Below the pieces are notes generated by a model. The model was not told where the DNA came from, searched no databases, and was given only the letters and a program-made list of their open reading frames with translations. A program made the position numbers and the translations under genes. Positions 62,001-64,000 of a DNA stretch of 64,000 nucleotides are shown here, piece after piece. The first letter of the stretch is position 1. The number at the start of each line of letters is the position of its first letter. Origin of the DNA: Nematostella vectensis (Eukaryota; Cnidaria; Anthozoa; Actiniaria; Edwardsiidae); assembly GCF_932526225.1 (NCBI RefSeq), contig NC_064046.1, positions 6,125,306 through 6,189,305 of the forward strand. The letters run 5' to 3'.

Positions 62001-64000
62001 GAAGAAAAAAAATTGATACAGATAAGAAAAGAATCCCGGTGTAAAATCCCGAGGCTAGAGGAGTCAGAGACAAAACGGGAGACACAAGAACCAGCACCCC
62101 TCTACCGCGCTGACCCACAAACGCCACAACGAAAGCAGAATGTGGCACTAAAGAAACCGAAGAAGCATCAAATGCCACAAACGAGAGGCCAAAAATTACT
62201 TGAAATGTGTGGCGTTCATATACAACACCAACCACCAACCAACACCAACGCGCAAACTAGAGCTAAAGCAAGCACGGAGAAACATCGAAGCTTACCCGAA
62301 GTTTCACGCACAGAGTTAACGGTGATCAAAGATGTGAAAAAAGAAATTGGGGAGGGCAGCTACGGAATTTGCCAGATAAAACAATATCGGGGCAATATGC
62401 TTGTTGTTGTCAAGGAGTTTCGCCGGGCCGTGCAGAAAGAAGAGGCAGTGCATGAAGCAACCGTGCTACAAGAGCTTCAAAAAGCCAATCACCACCCATC
62501 TCTTCCTCTTCTCATTGGCGTCGCCTTGAAAGAAAGACCTTATCTACTCGTGACACAGTTCCACGGCAGGGGATACAAAAGCGTTACACTGTCAAGCGCA
62601 GTGAAGAAAGGCCTTTTTACAGAAGTAGGTATGTGGCTTGCTGCCCTGAAGACGATAGCGGAAACGCTGCTGTTTTGTCACCAGAAAGGGTTTCTACACA
62701 ACGATCTTAAGCAAAACAATGTGGTTTTCCACTATTCCGGGTCTTGGAAACCGGTTGTGATTGACTGGGGGAAAGCATCGCGGGTCGGCGATGAAGTCAA
62801 ATTTTCTAAAGCAAGGCAGCAGAAAGACTATCCTTGGATAGCACCTGAGGTTTTAGATACATCACAGGCAAAAAGTATGGCGAGTGATGTGTACTTCTTC
62901 GGATATTTGGTGAAATATGTCATTACTCGTGTTAATGATTTCAATGCAGATGGAATAGGAGAATTGTCCGGCAACTGTCTACGCAATAATGCAAATTCCC
63001 GCCCTAGTTTAGAAAAGGTTGTATCCAAGTTTACAAAAAACAAGGCCGTCTCATATGCTTGATTAAATAATAATTCCTTTTCCTATCATGACGTCTCGAA
63101 ATAGTTAAAAAAAATGATAAAACGTTCTTCATGCAAAAATGTTTTTTTTTACCGGAATGTAGATATTATGAATCAATCAAAGGATAATCCATAAAGGCCA
63201 TAATCTGGCATCTCTGGGATTTAAATTTGTTCAAACGAATGTTTACTACCCGTAAGCACTTTGCACTGACAAAATAGGTGTACAGTGCTATTAAAAAAAC
63301 CCATGAAACTCATGGGACAAATGATACTTTAAAGCTACAAAACATATTGTAGAGCCAAAATGATGCCAGTCTTTCTCATACCAATGTAATATAGAATACC
63401 AGAATTATCAATAAAAAATAGATAAGAAATACACTGTTAGTGACAATCATTTGTTACCAGAGTCCATGTATTTGGAAGCTATATTAATATTCATAAAAAT
63501 GTAAAAGAGTTCTACAGCTTTTCAAACCTGGATTTTTTTTTGGCTTATTTACTTGATATCCATGAAACACTGCAGGTTACAATGCACAGATTCACCGAGA
63601 GCAACCGGTGCAGGTATAACAGCGCAAGTATTTTGTTACAGTGTGACATCCGCTACCGTGGTCTCAAGTAAACGTTCATAAAAGTTAGCAAAAGTGTTAC
63701 AGTCTACAAGGTTTACAAGGCTAGGAGAATCCGTGTTCTAGGGTGCCCACCTTTGCTCGCAATGCTTGCCTAAAATTATTTTATTTTTTCATAGGTAAGA
63801 AGGCATTCCACTTCCGTGGATGCGGGTGGAAAAAGAAGGACACCAACTGGTCAGCAGAAGACAAGTCCTGGATCCTGGTTATGACAAAGCTACTGAACAA
63901 TATCTATGGAGATGACTACCTAACGTACTCGTACACGCAGAAAGGAACAATAATTGATTTTAAGTATGACCCAAGACAGAAGTTCGCCTATGACTATGGT
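50062..64000 (+). CDS. DDE-transposase-derived protein (RAG1/Transib-like core suspected), disrupted
   Basis: Exons: 50062-50252, 50361-50978, 51069-51300, 51534-51635 with 57103-57109 (split by an LTR element), 57336-57440, 57552-57670, 57853-57929, 58205-58482, 58832-58983, 59096-59180, 59408-59604, 59693-59785, 59969-60185, 60452-60538 and 63795 to beyond the window. Phases agree throughout except for two faults. Exon 2 is one base short (frame changes near 50480-50545). The exon at 57336 has one base too many in an A10 run (57373-57382). Conserved blocks in order: LKLDGRPLAG, FKVTLDYKALLMLL, a C-x2-C-x2-C cluster (CQFCCFC), CLCALHCEMRNTEQLL, a long helical region, then DYGHLTVEHS and SNQGFEASHK. 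Candidate catalytic residues are D (51282-51284), D (57560-57562) and E (60110-60112). The D-D-Cys cluster-ALHC-E order resembles RAG1/Transib. The named homology is inference; the intron-rich gene structure is what I see. Confidence 0.6.
51636..51793 (-). repeat. 3' LTR (in element orientation)
   Basis: 158 bp, starting CGCCAGTTGAATAAG and ending GGTACTGGC on +. It is identical to the copy at 56941-57098 at every base I compared. The ends GCCAGT/ACTGGC form a short inverted repeat. The polypurine tract adjoins its right edge. Confidence 0.92.
51946..54648 (-). CDS. LTR element pol: RT, RNase H, integrase
   Basis: A 900-codon open frame continuing the gag-pro frame after one TAA (54658-54660). 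RT palm motifs: motif A IATDLTSAFYQIPL (D at codon 21), GMPGS, then LADD at codons 85-88 in place of the usual YxDD. RNase H follows (TVTDGALRDPG, EVEALSIA, LTDSKPCVQAYE). An HHCC integrase zinc finger (H-LCHPSTHQL, CHHCA) precedes the integrase core and a C-terminal chromodomain-free tail rich in Pro and Asp. The frame's own first ATG lies inside RT, so it is not an independent start. The protein is normally made as part of a gag-pol polyprotein. Confidence 0.85.
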   Translation of the reverse strand: MPNVDSTLRQIAQWNHLIATDLTSAFYQIPLSRDSLKYCGVATPFRGVRVYTRCAMGMPGSETALEELMCRVLGDLLAEGVVVKLADDLYCGGNTPHELFSNWKRTLQALHECNLRLSASKTIINPKTTTILGWIWSAGTLKASPHRVATLAQCPTPTTVGRMRSFIGAYKVLSRVVPQCSTFLSPLDEIVAGRESRDTIEWTDNLHTAFYNAQKALSSTRVITLPRPEDFLWTVTDGALRDPGIGATLYITRNGNLHLAGFYSAKLKGSQSSWLPCEVEALSIASATRHFSPYLIQSHHRASILTDSKPCVQAYEKLCRGEFSASPRISTFLSAVSQYQATVRHVSGSSILPSDFASRNAPPCEDEACQICSFVKQLGDSVVRRSSIQDVIDGNERLPFTSRSAWLAIQSECPDLRRTHSHLKQGTRPSKKVTNIKDVKRYLGVATIAKDGLLVVKRETPLSPSRECIIVPRRVLDGVLTALHIQLCHPSTHQLKMATKRYLFALDLEKAIVRVSQACHHCASLRTSSKARIEQSSCDPPDAIGVSFAADVIRRSRQFILIVRECVTSYTTSLLLTNEQHSTLRDALIRLCVQMRPLDGPVAIIRTDPAPGFQALKEDKLLQHHRLVLEIGRTKNVNKNPVAEKAVQELEREILQLDPLGGPVSEVALAVATANLNDRIRLRGLSAREMWTQRDQFSNSQLPFQDQTLIGKQHDQRNSNHAYSEKSKAPTADFRPSTAITVGDLIYLHPDRNKTRGRDRYLVVDTEGGFCNIRKFIGSQLRSTSYRVKKTDCYKVPSEVPDKTPTAAYDCDSSADEDDTPATKRLPPPAPPDIPTAITDPPSRDVPPQSDADASETRAMDSSHCPSNLQDNDTSPPRRSTRERHLPLRYRDDDFITDFK
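54658..56841 (-). CDS. LTR element gag and protease, start of RT
   Basis: 727 residues from ATG 56841. The gag part has helical capsid-like sequence (about residues 70-240) and one zinc-knuckle-like motif, C280-x2-C283 with H292/H293 and C298. The aspartic protease active site is DSGATG at residues 375-380. The last 100 residues enter RT (KLENQGVFKRPEDVG, NPSFLVRKPNGG, SRLVTAFAD) and then meet TAA at 54658-54660. RT continues in the same frame after the stop, so this TAA cuts the RT domain and is most simply a Gln-to-stop mutation (CAA to TAA). Stop readthrough within RT would be unusual. Confidence 0.85.
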   Translation of the reverse strand: MAATHRAPKQWSLSKTETITSFENWKQNLMYTLSLDTNFSTYLADGATWKKKTKTEPLRGYTDDDETVQQSKRLTAQQKVNFLDLMLGQIANYCPIISRNTLVKNSTSLEFIWQAIRQHFGFQVTGAHFIDFVDIHLEPDERPEDLFQRLMAFAEDSLLKPNNLTHHGEQVTEEEELSPTLENLIVLTWLRLIHPSLPRLVKQRYGTELRSRTLASIKPEISQALSSLLEEIRTSDDAKILRSAVSNTYQWKPATSHNNQWKPAPNSKTTSRKPRSSKVCPLCSQANRSDTHHFLSECKFLPDSDRRYMIKARQIADIFDDNDSELETHAQMPSTESIDPPAHTAHDAVVLRIQTRQSPYLDVFYSHHTVRVTVDSGATGNMIRLSTATRLGCNITTSSQSVSQADGSSQLRVVGETRLSFTRADKSFSFEGLVVENLDVEVLAGTPFMEKNDIAVRPAKGQIILGDNTIYTYGAHHSTLTSTTARLVTVLRAPSRNATIWPGEFLEITLPDDTPTDAEYALEPRTDAPSARRVKPSAVWPPPGIVTSIAGRIRIPNLTSEPRSLKRNEHFCQVRQLFEPSNVTTTSPARAFPSTDTLHSANVSLDPDSLLPSDIKAKFKALHHEYDQVFDANIEGYNGHVGPFEARVNMGPVEPPQRKGRLPQYAREKLLELQDKFDKLENQGVFKRPEDVGISVEYLNPSFLVRKPNGGSRLVTAFADVGRYSKP
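56941..57098 (-). repeat. 5' LTR (in element orientation)
   Basis: Identical to 51636-51793. Its left edge on + is preceded by ATCCAGCTGCCACCA, whose complement is the tRNA primer-binding site. The right edge abuts the GCTG target duplication. Confidence 0.92.
60655..61262 (+). repeat. Minisatellite, 69-bp unit, about nine copies, with splice-acceptor-like motif
   Basis: The unit (CTAACTGATCTTGCAG, ATGTCCGAGGCCAAAAGCCC, GAGAGCAACAGAGATCAATA, ACAATAGTGTTGT) repeats at 69-bp spacing. Each copy contains CTAAC, a metazoan branch-point consensus, 11 bases before TTGCAG, so each resembles a 3' splice site. The array lies in the intron following the exon at 60452-60538. The long frame on - is a product of the repeat. 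Confidence 0.9.
61824..61920 (+). repeat. Short tandem repeat, about 22-24-bp unit, four copies
   Basis: Repeated ATGATGCGCTTTAGCACAGA with small variants, ending within 10 bp of the kinase start codon. It may form part of the 5' UTR of the kinase gene. Confidence 0.8.
61926..63062 (+). CDS. Intronless protein kinase nested in an intron
   Basis: 378 residues. Residues 1-125 are basic and disordered (KRRKQAKKKAKNEEKK, possible nuclear signal). The kinase domain covers about 135-375. It has a glycine loop GEGSYG (142-147), Lys163 in VVVKEF, Glu177, HND at 258-260 (catalytic Asp260 and Asn265; the usual Arg of HRD is Asn), DWG at 280-282 in place of DFG, and an APE motif at 306-308. All residues needed for phosphotransfer are present, so activity is plausible. 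Cnidarian genomes carry many such kinases with HND and PxIAPEV-type motifs; substrates are unknown. It sits in the same orientation in the last visible intron of the DDE-like gene and lacks introns, which suggests a retrocopy. Confidence 0.8.
   Translation: MEDTRLAAKRSASKRRKQAKKKAKNEEKKLIQIRKESRCKIPRLEESETKRETQEPAPLYRADPQTPQRKQNVALKKPKKHQMPQTRGQKLLEMCGVHIQHQPPTNTNAQTRAKASTEKHRSLPEVSRTELTVIKDVKKEIGEGSYGICQIKQYRGNMLVVVKEFRRAVQKEEAVHEATVLQELQKANHHPSLPLLIGVALKERPYLLVTQFHGRGYKSVTLSSAVKKGLFTEVGMWLAALKTIAETLLFCHQKGFLHNDLKQNNVVFHYSGSWKPVVIDWGKASRVGDEVKFSKARQQKDYPWIAPEVLDTSQAKSMASDVYFFGYLVKYVITRVNDFNADGIGELSGNCLRNNANSRPSLEKVVSKFTKNKAVSYA
63063..63794. other. Intron tail downstream of the kinase gene
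   Basis: 3' flank of the kinase and remainder of the host intron. AATAAA-like words occur (for example near 63411), but no exon is seen before the acceptor CATAG at 63790-63794. Confidence 0.5.

Overview
The window is animal nuclear DNA, most likely from an anthozoan cnidarian (sea anemone or coral). It is AT-rich, has short spliced exons with GT-AG introns, and carries genes with clear animal orthologues. It also carries mobile elements of kinds common in cnidarians: DIRS, PHD-finger non-LTR elements, a Ty3/Gypsy-type LTR element, piggyBac-like and other MITEs, and an intronless kinase of a cnidarian-expanded type. The species assignment is inference.

Layout, left half. A four-exon MARVEL-domain (CMTM/plasmolipin-like) membrane protein lies on + (2862-5125). 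A single-exon BBS10 chaperonin-like gene lies on - (5780-7471). A 17-exon gene on + (8016-22833) encodes one 938-residue protein that joins an N-terminal RUN domain to a complete DEF8-like C1/Rubicon-homology tail. BBS10 and the RUN-DEF8 gene diverge from a 545-bp shared upstream region that contains an inverted-repeat element. The introns of the RUN-DEF8 gene hold two inverted copies of a piggyBac-like MITE and several minisatellites.

Middle. From about 22.9 to 35 kb I see no protein gene. The region is dominated by tandem arrays (a 32-bp unit at 23.4-25.4 kb and a 36/49-bp unit at 30.2-32.2 kb), dispersed repeats, MITEs and one orphan promoter plus non-coding exon. A frameshifted rhodopsin-like GPCR pseudogene sits at 35.4-36.3 kb. 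Two or three probable exons of an unrecognised gene lie on - at 36.96-39.27 kb; part of its first coding exon and upstream region is duplicated in the RUN-DEF8 intron at 19.86 kb. From 40.0 to 46.7 kb there is a nest of damaged retroelements.

Right half. After a 77-bp minisatellite, a large + strand gene starts at 50062 and runs off the window. Its exons join in phase across 14 introns. I infer an RNase H-like, DDE-transposase-derived protein whose order of conserved blocks recalls the RAG1/Transib core. One of its exons is split by a 5.46-kb LTR retrotransposon in antisense, with identical 158-bp LTRs and a 4-bp target duplication. The same gene has two other apparent one-base frame problems. 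An intronless protein kinase gene and a 69-bp minisatellite made of tandem 3' splice-site-like units lie inside its last visible intron.

The most interesting items are the RUN-DEF8 architecture, the DDE-like gene caught shortly after disruption, and the splice-signal minisatellites.
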